Shown: positions 10,681-21,323 of the stretch, in pieces
How the letters are laid out: each line of letters opens with the position of its first letter
How positions within the stretch are numbered: position 1 is the first letter of the stretch
Source of the DNA: Diabrotica undecimpunctata
Lineage: Eukaryota > Arthropoda > Insecta > Coleoptera > Chrysomelidae
Assembly (NCBI RefSeq): GCF_040954645.1
Contig: NC_092808.1
Coordinates: forward strand, 86,249,389-86,313,388
Direction of reading: 5' to 3'
DNA: 64,000 nucleotides
Position numbers and translations under genes: made by a program
Notes under the pieces: model-generated
What the model was told of the DNA's origin: nothing
What the model saw: only the letters and a program-made list of their open reading frames with translations
Databases searched by the model: none

Positions 10681-11873
10681 TCAAATTTACGGACACCTTG
10701 ACGTCCACAACCATAACAGAACCGAATTCTAGGCTCAGAACATTCGTAATACCCATGTCCTGACTGACAACAATTCCAACAGGTAAGCTTCGAATTAAAA
10801 GAAGAGACATTACCAGACCGAGAATAGTTAGGCCTACCAGAATAGGATGAGTCATTATTTCTGAAATTCTGATGAATAGGGACTCTAGACACGTTGTCAG
10901 AAGACCATGACAAAACTTCCTCTAACTTCTTACACTTTTCCGTTAAGTCAGCAATTGAAGAAATATCTGTAAGTGCCAGACTAGAATGATACGATGGCAA
11001 CAAATTTTTTCTAATGATCCTTATGATATGTGACTCAGACAAAGGAGTCTCCAACCGTTTACACAAACTAACAATCTCATTTACAAATATAGTTACCTTC
11101 TCCTGCGGAGCTTGTTTTCGAGACTTAATTTCATCAAGAAGATTGTCCTCATAGTTATATGGAAGAAAATCTGACCTAAGTTTGGCAACTAACTCTTGCC
11201 ATGAAGCAAAACTACCTCGGTTATTGAGATACCAAGTGAAGGCTGAATCCTTAAATAAATCGGCAGCAGAAGAGTAACACTCTTCCTCTCTGTTACCACG
11301 CGCTATACGCAGACATTCTACCTTCTCTAAGAAACTAACAACATTTTCATTATCTTGACCTGAAAAATGGACACCCCATTTATGAATAGGAGCAGACTTA
11401 ACGAAGGGAAATGGATTTACTGAAACACTAGCATTAGGAGGAGTTGACTGTGCCTGTGGAATCACTTTACAATCAAGTTCACCTTCCAGAATCAGAACCC
11501 TGAAATTAAGAGACCTCTTCACTTCCTCCTCTTCCTCTGTTGTAGCTTCTAACAGATGGACTCTAGCTGCAACATGACCTAAGCGAAAGGTATAGCGAGC
11601 ATAGGCAGTATCACTAGGAGAACCAACAAAAGAACCAATTTTGACCACCAGATCTGCAAGAGTAACCTCTATTTCCGCAATCTCGTCCTTAAAATTAAGA
11701 TGGGAAGCAGACAGAACAGCATAACTCCGATTTGCTGCAGCTTGCTTTAATGCACCACGCAACACTACCCTTTTCCTTTCCACTGTTGTCAAAGATGGAT
11801 CGTTTAAGTGCCGGACTCTCAACTCGTACTCTAATTCTGGACCTAACAGATGCTCTACCTTGAAAGCAGACAT
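10458..11873 (-). CDS. gag: Gypsy gag, right tandem copy
   Basis: Structural protein of the near-complete right element, 471 residues from the ATG at 11873. The N-terminal third has no motif I recognise. A capsid-like region lies at about residues 165-320, a basic Ser/Asn-rich linker follows, then a canonical zinc knuckle (CX2CX4HX4C, about 365-378) and a second Cys cluster CX2CX9CX2C where Val replaces the knuckle His. The C-terminal 65 residues are Gln/Thr/Ser/Lys-rich and overlap pol. It is intact. The presence of the Val in both copies means it belongs to the family rather than being decay. Confidence 0.9.
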   Translation of the reverse strand: MSAFKVEHLLGPELEYELRVRHLNDPSLTTVERKRVVLRGALKQAAANRSYAVLSASHLNFKDEIAEIEVTLADLVVKIGSFVGSPSDTAYARYTFRLGHVAARVHLLEATTEEEEEVKRSLNFRVLILEGELDCKVIPQAQSTPPNASVSVNPFPFVKSAPIHKWGVHFSGQDNENVVSFLEKVECLRIARGNREEECYSSAADLFKDSAFTWYLNNRGSFASWQELVAKLRSDFLPYNYEDNLLDEIKSRKQAPQEKVTIFVNEIVSLCKRLETPLSESHIIRIIRKNLLPSYHSSLALTDISSIADLTEKCKKLEEVLSWSSDNVSRVPIHQNFRNNDSSYSGRPNYSRSGNVSSFNSKLTCWNCCQSGHGYYECSEPRIRFCYGCGRQGVRKFECESCSGNDRRGGLALAPTPRQNTGNTNTVQTPQNQGTSFSSLDAQASTSQTSHALPKDKRPQNGKYQPKRGQR

Positions 11874-12810
11874 TTTATACAACTTGGAAATATACCAGAA
11901 AATATATGAGGAAAACTATGATAAAATAGGTAAAGTCTAACTTACTCTATGTTTCCAGGTTATTATTATAATTGAATTATTTTACCAGTAATGTTTGCTT
12001 GTTTATCCAGTCGGGAACTCAGATGCAAGGTACGGCTACAATCCCTGAGAAACCTAGAAATTTCAAAAAATGTTACTTCCAGACAGTGGTGAATTACTTT
12101 GGTGCTACTCCGGACTTTTATAGTGTTAAGATAGTTAAATTTAAAATATTTAAATAATTTTCCTTTTTAATATATACTTATGTTATTTATTATTAATCCA
12201 ATATGGATATTTAGTTAATCAAAAAAAGCAATTTATTCAGTCTACCCACAATATAGCAAAACAAGGGTACTACGGTTATATTTAATAGATAGTGTAGATA
12301 AACTAAATATTGAAATACAAAACCAATGTTGCAGTTAAGAAACCAAGAGTTAAAAAACACAGCTGAAAATTAAAATACAACACCAAAGGTACACAACCAG
12401 AAATTAAAGTGGGAGAAAAAAAAACCAAAGATATAAAGCCAAAAGTACGTGCAAAAAAAAAGAGGCCCCACGTTTGGGTCTAGCCAATTGAAACCACTCA
12501 AGTTGCAAAAGCGCCAATTGAAACCTAAATAAAATTTAGGGGTGGTATATGGAGAAGGAGATGATCAATTAGAGAAGAACTAGCAAAGAAGTTATAATAA
12601 AAAGAATGGCTTAGCTCAAAAGAACACAGAGACACAAAACCTCAAGCACGAATTCGGGCTAGCCTCACTACACTAGAATTTGGCTTTGAGATAAGGGGAA
12701 AAGAGATCTTTTAACCAAAAGAATACAATATAATAATGCACCGGAAAATCTGGAACTATAAAAGGGGTAAGATAAGAGAATATACGGAGATGCCTAGGAA
12801 AATACTAAAA
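11874..12810 (-). other. Untranslated leader, right Gypsy copy
   Basis: Counterpart of 2590-3526, with only a few substitutions (for example at 11992 and 12292). No ORF is supported on the sense strand. Confidence 0.5.
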
Positions 12811-12819
12811 TGGGCGCCA
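12811..12819 (-). promoter_or_regulatory. Candidate tRNA-Lys-type primer-binding site (right copy)
   Basis: The sense strand reads TGGCGCCCA, identical to the site at 3527-3535, nine bases from the TG that marks the proposed LTR edge. Confidence 0.5.
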
Positions 12820-12828
12820 GCTAATTTC

Positions 12829-14611
12829 TGAAGGAAATTAACAAAAAAATAAATGAAGTTATGAACAACAAGGAATAAAGTACTATTGATTTAATACCCT
12901 GTAATAATGTTTAAAAACCGAAAAGACACTATTGACCTTGTTCTGCTATATTATAACTGTAAGCAGGAACTGAAATAAAAGCAAAACTACTTGTAACAAA
13001 TATATTTATAATATTAACAACTAACAAAACTCACCTATATATATATAGAGAAAATATAATTACAGTAGTTGTTCTACGGTATGCGAGGACCAAAAAGCCA
13101 CGACAAAATTAAATATCCCCACTACTGGGCCAAACGAAAAGGTGTATTAGTAAATCTATAATCTAAGTCCATGGGAGAAGCGAGATCTTAACACTAAGGT
13201 TAGTTACGAAAGTTAAATCCTAGATAGGTAAGGTAGGGAATATAAATACTAAAAAAAAACCGTGACGGTTATACAAAAGAAACTACCTTACCTAACAAAT
13301 ATACGACTAATATGTGTCGAAGCAGCTAAACACCAGATCTATGTGTAAGTGTTATGCTTACACACAGATGCTGGGAGATATCTAAAGTGATCAAGTGTGA
13401 TGAGTATGGCCAACAGACTCGGAAAGATATATATATAATTTTTAAAAACCCTGATACATAAATTTCTTCCCTTCCCTTTTAAAAACCGCTATACAAAAAT
13501 CATGAACCCCTTCCCTAACAATGAATCTAATTTAATTAATTAATAGCTATTTACCTAACTTTTATAGATGTTACAAAAACTGTAATAAGTACTAACCTTG
13601 CTATATGCATATACAAAGTTGTAAATTACAAGAAAAACCTTAACCCTGAGAAACTAGTTGTTACTGTCTGTCACAACACTACAGCGGTCCTGGATAAGTC
13701 CCCTTAAGACTCTGACAATCCTTGAGGCTCCGAAAAAAAACGAATGAAGAGGAACGCTGTGGTTCTGGAGACAATCGGTTCCTGGTTTCCAATGGGTTGA
13801 ATTAGGTGTTTGGTTAAACTAATTCTAGTATTAAACGTTATCCTAATCGGGTGAAATCTACAAAAAATAACATTTAGAGAAACATCAAGGCACCCAAAGA
13901 TGACTGTCAACACATACTCTTACATCGAATTACCACAACAAACAAACATTTTATTTTATCAGCTGACTGTCATCCTGTCTATTTATTGCGTCTGCGCATT
14001 TAAAGAATATCTAGTAAATCAGGCATGAAACTTTTTATACCGAGTAGGTATACAAAAAAAACAGAAAAACTAATTAGGTGTCCGATAAATTAACGATCTA
14101 GGCTCAAGGCCACATGATACATATGAGAAAACTCGGATTTTACACTTTTAATATTTCAAAAGACAATGAAAATATCAATAAAATGATAGGCCTATAAAAC
14201 TAAATGATTTAATTGCTCACCTGGGTTTTAAATAATTATTTCAGTAGATTTGGAAGCCGGGTCTTAAATATTCATTTCTATAGATTTGGAAGTCGGTTTT
14301 TCAATCAAGATTCTTTATCATCTGTTCTAATTTCTCCCTTGATGTTCGGGGAAAATATTAAATCCAATCCCAGATTTTCTACCCGATTTAAAGACAAAAA
14401 AAAAATGCCGGTTAAGGCTTGGAGAAATACACCTCTCTGCGTGAGTAGTTGGCCAAAACTGACCTTCGCCGAGCACCTCTTGATCATTTTAGTTTGCGCA
14501 TCGTCTCGTCTATTGCCCATAAACGTTTCATAAACGGGATTCTGAGGGGTTTTAGGATTTCAATAATAAATTATATTAATTAATTATATGTTAGCAGTTG
14601 TGACTGCTACA
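12829..14611 (-). repeat. 5' LTR of the right Gypsy element
   Basis: Nearly identical to 3545-5330 (short TA and A-run length changes plus a few substitutions). The outer end is exact: similarity to the left LTR stops after GCTACA at 14611, where fold-back element sequence begins. The inner end rests on the primer-binding site and is less certain. Confidence 0.65.
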
Positions 14612-14982
14612 TATAATCATAAACCTAAAAATCATACAGAAAAGCTGAATTTTAAGCAAAATATTAATTTTGGGACCCCAAAAAAGATGCAAAAAATGTT
14701 TACCACTTTTACCCCGGGCTTCCTCCTAAAACATTCCTGCTAGGGGGGCAAAAACGAGAAAAATCTATTTACCAAGAATCTATGCACCGTAGAAAAAAAT
14801 ATTTTAAATAAAAAATGTAGGTGAGATCATTCTAAACAAAAATGTTTATTAGCATTATTTGTGTAGAACGAACCGTTCTCTCATAAACATGCCTTGAAGC
14901 GACCATTGATTTTGAATGTCAGTTAAGTGCGTAAAATTGATGTTCAATAAAATATATCTCAGTTGGACAGTAAAAATTCGAT

Positions 14983-15030
14983 ATCTTTTGATAACTAACC
15001 TAATCAAAAGATAACTGGTTATCTTTTGAT
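14983..15030. repeat. Three alternating copies of ATCTTTTGAT
   Basis: ATCTTTTGAT at 14983-14992, its reverse complement ATCAAAAGAT at 15003-15012, and ATCTTTTGAT again at 15021-15030. The block lies in the left arm of the fold-back element and I do not see it in the right arm. Confidence 0.7.
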
Positions 15031-15549
15031 AACCAAACATTCTATCGACAAAAACCAAGATCCAATTAAAGGTAAAGAGTGCATCTTTCATATGCAATGT
15101 TCAAGTGTTTGTATTCTGCCGCAAATAAACTTAGTTTTTATAAAGGTGATAAATAAATAACCGTAGCGCAATTTTTGCCATTTTTTCGATTCTTGTGAGA
15201 TCAGCAAAATTGATCCCTTTCATTTACCAGTTGTAGTAAAATTTCTATTTTTAGAGATCAATCTTTAAAATCTATATCATGAAATTTTCATTTTGAGTTG
15301 TGGCAACAAATATGAGGCATTTCAAAGATGATTAAAAAATGCACAATTTAATGTTTTACATTTTAAACAATCGCACGTCACAGGAAATACCTCCAAAAAG
15401 ACAGTTTTGACTGTAGTGCATAGCAAAAGTTTGTTCTTTTGAAAAACGTACTAGTTTAATTAAAAGAACCAAGCTTTACACGTTTTAGATTGCTTGTTAT
15501 GTAAAAGTTTAAATCCACCGCTTTTTAATACGTTCAAGTTGGAGCGGTA

Positions 15550-15627
15550 CACGGGTGGGTCGCTAATAGTTTGTCCGTAACAGCGGAGCCACCCACCGGT
15601 GAATGCTATCCACCGGTGGGTCGCGAG
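15550..15627. repeat. GC-rich subterminal palindromes, left end of piggyBac-like element
   Basis: CACGGGTGGGTCGC (15550-15563), CCACCCACCGGTG (15589-15601) and CCACCGGTGGGTCGCGAG (15610-15627, whose first ten bases are a perfect palindrome). They stand out sharply from the AT-rich surroundings and are candidate transposase-binding sites. Confidence 0.7.
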
Positions 15628-15846
15628 AATCGTATAATAAAAAAATAATTATGACGAAAATTTTAAATATATATCTATTTTAAAACTTGAAAGTTGTAAT
15701 ATTATATATCAATATTGATCTGCTTGCACAGTTTTTCAAGAAAGAATAAATTATTTCACAAAATACAACAAACCAGTTTGAATAAAATTTTATTACAATT
15801 TTACATTATATACCATAAAAAAATTGAAAATACTTAAAAATTATTA

Positions 15847-17741
15847 TTAATTATGGATAATATTAAAACAATCTAGACATAAATAAGGTTTGTTTTCACA
15901 AGTATTACAAAAGGTTGGTCCTTTTTTTGTTTTTCGATCTGCTTGGAGTTTTCCATCACTTTGAAAAATTAGCTTGTAACACTGTCGGCATCTTCTTCGA
16001 CTGGTTCTGATAGATTTAGGAGCTCTAGTCAGTTTGTGTTTTTTTTTTCTGGAAGATGTATTGGAAAGCCGAGTACTTTGAACATCATTGACCAATCCGT
16101 TGATGATACTTTCCCTAAATTTAAGGAGGGATATTTTTATTTTATTATGGCAAAAATATATCTGTATTACCCATGAATTTGCCATTATTGTACCAAAAAG
16201 CAATTCCATAACTAATTTTCAATACCACTTAATTGTTTTTCTCAATCTGCTGTAATTGGGAATTTAGCTGGTCTGACATGTCTACACCCTTTTTGGCAGC
16301 ATTATATGATATTATGCAATCTGGTTTTTTTTATTGGATCTCCAGCACTCCAGAGTATTTTTGCCTGTTTTAATCATTTTGCCTTTGTGATCATTTACAG
16401 TTTTCATCATCAAAACTTGTCTTTTATAGGTCCATTTTATAATATTTGCTCCAAACCTATTATTGATGCTTGAAACTTCGCCGCGTTTTTGTTTCTGGTT
16501 CAAACAATCTTTGGGCAATTATTTTCTGTTTGATCGAAGCGTACCACAAAAAATGTCTTAAGTTCCAGAAGATTTTCTACTAAAGGTAAACTACTATACA
16601 ACTTATCTGCATAGAGAATACGTACTTGATCTAGAAGTCCGTCAAGTAGATCGATAGTAATTTGATGAGCATGGCCAATTTCATTATTGGTTTTTACTGT
16701 TTGTTTTCCTGCATAAAGCTTGGTGTTACATTGCAGGTATATCTATTAGGTAAACAGAGTTTATAAAGTTTAACCCCATACTTGTGTGCCTTTAGAGTAA
16801 TATACTGACAAAACGAGAGGCGACCTCTCCAATGCACTATGCTTTCATCTAGGTATAACGAAGTCTTTGCCTGATCTTACCAACTCCGCACACTTTTGGC
16901 TTAACACATTCAATAAGCGACGAACTTTGTAAAGACGATCTCCGTTATCTTTTTGATTATCCTCAAAATGCCAGAATTTTAGCAACTGTAAAAATCGATC
17001 TCTTGAAAATAGATGTTTTATAATTTTTTTTTTCGTATTTATCTTGCTTAGACCAACATAATTTGATATCGGGACAATTAGTTATGCCCACAGGAATTAA
17101 TACAGCAAGACACTTTTGCATTTCAACAAAATCAGTAGCTATCCACTCGTATTTTTTTTCCCTTCCCGTTCTTTGTACAGTACACTATTCAGCGTAACGA
17201 TTTGTTTCATCTACCATGAGTTGAATTACTTCTTCCACCAGAAACAATTTATATATACTATAGGGCTCTTCTAAATTAACATCTGAGGGTGTAAAATGGT
17301 TTGGCTGTTGGTACTCATCAAAATTACAGTTGACATACGTATTGGCTTCATTAATTAATGTCGACTCTACTACTGACGGTGCTATGTTTTATTGTTCATT
17401 TTCTTCTACTTCCTCTTCCTCCGAATCTGTCGATGATAAACTCTTGCTAGATAGACTTAATAATTCAAAGTCGGGATCACTATCACTATCGTCTGAAAAA
17501 ACATCCGATGTAGAACATGGGGTGCTTGAAGATGTTGCACTAAGCTCTATATAATCATCCAAACCAATAGTAGATGCAATCAAGATGAGGTAGTAGGTAG
17601 TTGAGGAACTTCGTTATCCGGTTGTTTTTTGTTATTATTGGAAACTATTTCTGGAGGTATTTCCAGAGGAAAAGTTCTACGTGGAGTGCTGGCACATAAA
17701 CTAATTTGATCTGTATTATTTGGTCCATCATTTCTAGACAT
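15847..17741 (-). pseudogene. piggyBac-like transposase, multiple frameshifts
   Basis: Cut-and-paste transposase remnant, about 630 codons long if read through. The N terminus starts at the ATG 17741 (MSRNDGPNN) and shifts frame at about 17580 into an acidic Ser/Asp/Glu-rich stretch (17389-17583), usual for the family. Next come an EEPYSIYKLF...DETNR segment (about 17220-17290), LDESIVHWRGRLSF with the first catalytic Asp (about 16830-16870), YADKLYSS with the second (about 16590-16620), and VDMSDQ with the third (about 16270-16290). The C terminus (15847-16209) is a Cys-rich domain RRRCRQC...CNTC...CLDCF..IH. All three Asp remain, but stops and shifts make it non-functional. Confidence 0.85.
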
Positions 17742-17990
17742 GATAAAAGACGTAGAAGTTTCTGCATGGTGCTGTAATGTTTGGTCCTCGCTATTAAAAT
17801 TTTTTTCGGCTACCGGCTCTAGTGGAACAATGGTATCATCAGTTATTTATTATGTTTCAAAAACACTTACTTGTGTGATAATAAAATCAAGAGTACTCTA
17901 TCACAATAGAAACAGAAATGAGTAAACTTGTAAAATGCCAGCGCGAGACACGGGTATCCCACCAGTTTGTCCCTTCTCAGAAACCCTCCA

Positions 17991-18096
17991 GCGACCCACC
18001 TGACTACCACTGAAAATAGTACCTGACTCCCACGCCCAAGCGATCCACGGGTGGATCGCAAGCTTATTACACCAAGGTGGCACAGTACACCGGTGT
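17991..18096. repeat. GC-rich subterminal palindromes, right end of piggyBac-like element
   Basis: GCGACCCACC (17991-18000), the perfect inverted repeat GCGATCCACGGGTGGATCGC (18040-18059), and ACACCGGTGT (18087-18096). They are related in inverted orientation to the left-end motifs at 15550-15627. Confidence 0.7.
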
Positions 18097-19302
18097 TTCA
18101 CTGTATTTTTTATGGTTTACTATATTTTACTTCACTAACGAATTTTTTTCTGATACTACTATTGACACAAAGAATTAAAGTACGCAAAAAATCTCTCCGG
18201 CCTGACGGAAAAAAATATCGTAAATTGCAAGGTTCTAGTAGGAAAAACTTTTAAGATAACGTTTCCTTTTGATCGTGTTAAGCATATGTCAAATGCCTTA
18301 CATTTGTTGCCAAAATTCAAAACTAACAGTTCATGCTATGGGTTTTGAAGATAAGGTTGTAGTAATCGAAATTTTATAGTGGCCAGTCAATCAAAGGGAT
18401 ATATTTTATTGATCTCATGGCTCATGAGTCATGAGAATCATAAAAAATGACAGAAATAGCGCCACGTTTATTTATTTAACACCTTTATAAAATCTATATT
18501 TGTTTACGGCAAAGTACAAAAGTTGCATATGAAAACCAAACTCGTTACCTTTAAAACGCATATTTTTTGTCAATAGAAAAATCGAATAAAAACATATTGA
18601 ATTTTTACCGTCGAGCTTATGTAAATTTTATTAAACATTGATTTTGCAAATTGACATTTGAAATCGACGGTCTTTTCAAGCGTTGTTTGTGAGAGACCGG
18701 TTTATTTTATATAAAAAATGTTTATAAACATTTTTGTTTAAAATTATCTAAGCTACATTTTTTTATTTAAAACATTTTTTTCTACAGCTTACAGATTCTT
18801 GGTAAATTGATTTTTTTGCGTTTTTACCCCCTACGAAGAAGGTTTTAGGGGGAAGCCCGGAGGTAAAAGTGGTAAACTTTTTTGCATCTTTTTGGGGTCC
18901 TAAAATAATATTCTCGGCAAAATTCAGCTTGTTCGTATGATTTTGAGAGGTTCAGTGGCATTTTCGTCTCTGACGGCTGAAGTAGAAGACTAATATCCAG
19001 TTGGAAATCGAAACATCTCCAAAAATATACTTACGCAAAAGAGTATGACAGGCTTTTATCTTGTCACCATTGCTATTTAATGTCTATAGTGAAGGCATAT
19101 CAGAAAGCTTATAATTATAATTAAATTTTCATTGCAAAGTTTTTTGAGGTGTCCTTTATATGTGCCACTAACCGTCCTGATAAACCAATAACATCTAAAA
19201 TTTGATAGCTAGACTTATAGGTAATTATTGTTTATATAAATAAATCACAAAAATGCTTTAAAATATTATTTATTTAAAAACGGGACAAACGAAAACAGGA
19301 TA

Positions 19303-20548
19303 CAGTAAAACCTCCGTTAACCGAAATAATTGGGGGGAGGCCGTTTCGGATAACAAGAATTTCGGTTAAAAATAACATTGTTTTTTATAATATTCTTGAT
19401 CAAAGTATTGGTATTGAAAAATACTATGAGTTGATTTCATAATGTTTTCTAATAAGTAAATCCAAAATAAAGTAATAAAATTAAGGAAAATTAACATGTT
19501 TAACATGCTTTTTTAAAGAAATCTGCTATTTTTTTGCGTTTTCGTTTGACAACGATGTTTCTCTATCCCTCAATTTGCAAAACGTCATGAGTTTGAAACG
19601 TAAAGCAATCTGAAAAAGACAAAACTTTATGTAGTGACAACAAAAATTAAGAATCTAGTCGTGTCTCTAACTAATTAGGCCTACTGTATAAAATTCTTTC
19701 CTCTAAAGCATTGAAAATCTCGTCGACGGTCTTGTGCTGCCTGTTGCCTCTTGGGTCGTCATCTTCGCCATCTGATATGCTCAGGTTGTCTTGATATAGA
19801 ACCATATCAATGATGTCCTGGTCGATGAATTCACGTTCTCAGTCATCAGCTGCTAACCAGTCACGTATCTCTTCTTAGTTAATTTCGTCATGTCCCGGCA
19901 AATTTTTAATGAAAGGTTTAATTTCTTTTGTCGTTTTCTTACCATTTTCTTCTTCAGGATCGTCAATCAAAAAGTTTGTTCCAGCATTTTTCCAAAGTTG
20001 AAGATTTGATCTTGGCCCACGATTCAGCTCACCAATAAAAATGTTTTATTGTTTAAGATTTGAGAATTTCGGGAACACTTTCGGATTAATTCGTCTTCTG
20101 TAATAACAGATGTCTTAAGAATGCTTCTCTATAATGTCTCTATGACTCCCTGGTCTAACGGCTGGATTAAGCTTGTGACATTCGGTGGCAAAAATCTGAC
20201 AATTGTCATCATTTTGTAGATTTTGAGGGTGAGGGAGCATTGTCAACAAGCAACAATGCTTTGTTGAGAAGGCAAACCATTCAAACCATACTAAAAATAA
20301 AGTGGTCGACATCCATGAACTTTTTTGGATTCTATACCTTAAAATGCCTTTTCGGAAATATCTTTTAGAGCTCTTGGTTTTTGTGATTTACCAACATACA
20401 TAGACATCAATTGGTGAGTGAAATTAACGGAATTGGTTACGTTTTGCGACAAACATTTACTTTTTATTGACGAGATTATTGAAACTGTCAGCCGTTTCGG
20501 TTAAATGATGTTTTGGTTAAAAAGGTTTCGGTTAAGGGAGGTTTTACT
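19303..20548 (-). mobile_element. pogo/Tigger-like DNA transposon, degenerate
   Basis: Inverted termini CAGTAAAACCTCCGTTAACC (left) and, in reverse complement, CAGTAAAACCTCCCTTAACC (right), 24 bases with one mismatch, flanked by TA at 19301-19302 and 20549-20550. Extra copies of TTTCGGTTAA lie just inside both ends. At 1.25 kb it is shorter than a complete element, so the 5' half of the transposase is deleted. Confidence 0.85.
19690..20427 (-). pseudogene. pogo/Tigger-type DDE transposase, C-terminal half
   Basis: Remnant of the DDE domain read from the minus strand in several frames: GKSQKPRALK (about 20380-20410), a LLVDNAPSPSK segment with the second catalytic Asp (about 20220-20260), and LPPNVTSLIQPLDQGVIE (about 20135-20190), all hallmark motifs of Tigger/jerky-type transposases. 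Downstream is an Asp/Glu-rich tail. The N-terminal HTH domains and the first catalytic Asp are absent. Frameshifts and stops are frequent. Confidence 0.8.
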
Positions 20549-21185
20549 GTATTTACAAACGTGGCATTACTACAAACTCTAAGTAGTGACTGTGCAAAAT
20601 AAAAATTTTTATGTATGTGTTATAAAATATTTAAAAACACAATCTTATGAAATTCTGAGAAACATTTTAAACACAGACCAACATTACACTTACTACAATC
20701 ATGCCATTTTTGAAATCTTGAAATTTGTTTTGGTGAAGATACTTACACATCGTCTATACTGTACAATGGTGGAAATGATGTGGTAAAAAAAAAACGTCCA
20801 CCAATTTTACGCATTTTGTTTATGCTTGTAGTTGTTGGCGCACCTCTTTGATTTCTAAAGGAAAAATAAACAATTGTTTTATTGGCTAGTATTGATCGAA
20901 ATTGTAAATGTAAAATTGTAAATTTAGCAGTCACTAATGTTTTGTACATTATATACACACAACCAAACTTATATAGAATTACCATGTATTTCAAACCAAT
21001 ATTTATTTCTTTTGAAAAAAACTTGTTATTGTTGCGAAGACTAAAGGTTTTAATTAAAAATACAAAAACCAATAAAACAATCAAATAACACAGCTCGGCA
21101 CAATATACATTATTTGTGTTAGTTGTAAATTAAACGAAAATAAATCAAATAACTTTCGCTATCAAAACCGAAAATGTGCCTTATA
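20549..21185. other. No gene recognised
   Basis: AT-rich sequence. Short ORFs on both strands (for example 20743-21084 minus) have low-complexity content and no recognisable motif. Confidence 0.5.
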
Positions 21186-21318
21186 TGGGATTAGCGGATG
21201 TGCAAAAGGAAAATATTCAAAGGGATTAGCGGATTGGTCTTGTGGAGCATGGAATGTCTCAGAGCGACATAGCTGCAGTGGTAGGCGTAACACAAGGTGT
21301 TGTGTCAAAAACCTATTA
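21186..21318 (+). pseudogene. Tc1/mariner-type transposase N-terminal HTH fragment
   Basis: The plus strand reads LADVQKENIQRD, a stop, then GLVEHGMSQSDIAAVVGVTQ, the first helix-turn-helix of a Tc1-like transposase. It ends at about 21318, a few bases before the LTR element that begins at 21324. The rest of the gene is not found beyond 26970, so it was already truncated or lost. Confidence 0.65.
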
Positions 21319-21323
21319 TATAT

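Larger units (their letters stand above)
3545..14611 (-). mobile_element. Gypsy LTR retrotransposon, near-complete, about 11 kb
   Basis: Order on the sense strand: 5' LTR (12829-14611), primer site, leader, gag, pol, long noncoding 3' region, polypurine tract, 3' LTR (3545-5330). The presence of protease, RT-RNase H and a DD35E integrase with GPY/F module in that order identifies a Ty3/Gypsy-type element. The neighbour to the left shares the 3545-5330 LTR. No target duplication can be tested because the left end of the array is outside the window. Confidence 0.85.
15529..18277 (-). mobile_element. piggyBac-like transposon with TTAA target duplication
   Basis: Bounded by TTAA at 15525-15528 and 18278-18281, with short inverted tips TACGTTCAAG and (reverse complement) CACGATCAAA. 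The interior carries a decayed piggyBac-type transposase on the minus strand. The insertion can be checked against the empty site in the related fold-back copy, where the flanks meet at TTAA 31010-31013. Both ends hold GC-rich palindromic motifs built on CCACCGGTGG and GGGTGGGTCGC. Confidence 0.75.
14612..18985. mobile_element. Fold-back element with about 0.7-kb inverted repeats, interrupted by piggyBac
   Basis: The arm at 14612-15335 is the inverted counterpart of about 18285-18960: shared blocks include GAACCGTTCTCTCA / TGAGAGACCGGTTT, TTTACCACTTTTACC / GGTAAAAGTGGTAAA and ATCATAC...AAGCTGAATT at the tips. The left tip is missing because the Gypsy LTR ends at 14611 inside it. A piggyBac-like element (15529-18277) sits at a TTAA in the centre. 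Read in reverse, the remaining parts match the uninterrupted copy at 30583-31858, including the centre. There is no coding sequence of its own; the outer right end is approximate. Confidence 0.75.

Noticed and set aside
17330..17554. Ser-rich plus-strand ORF of 74 codons
   Set aside because: Complement of the acidic N terminus of the piggyBac-like transposase.
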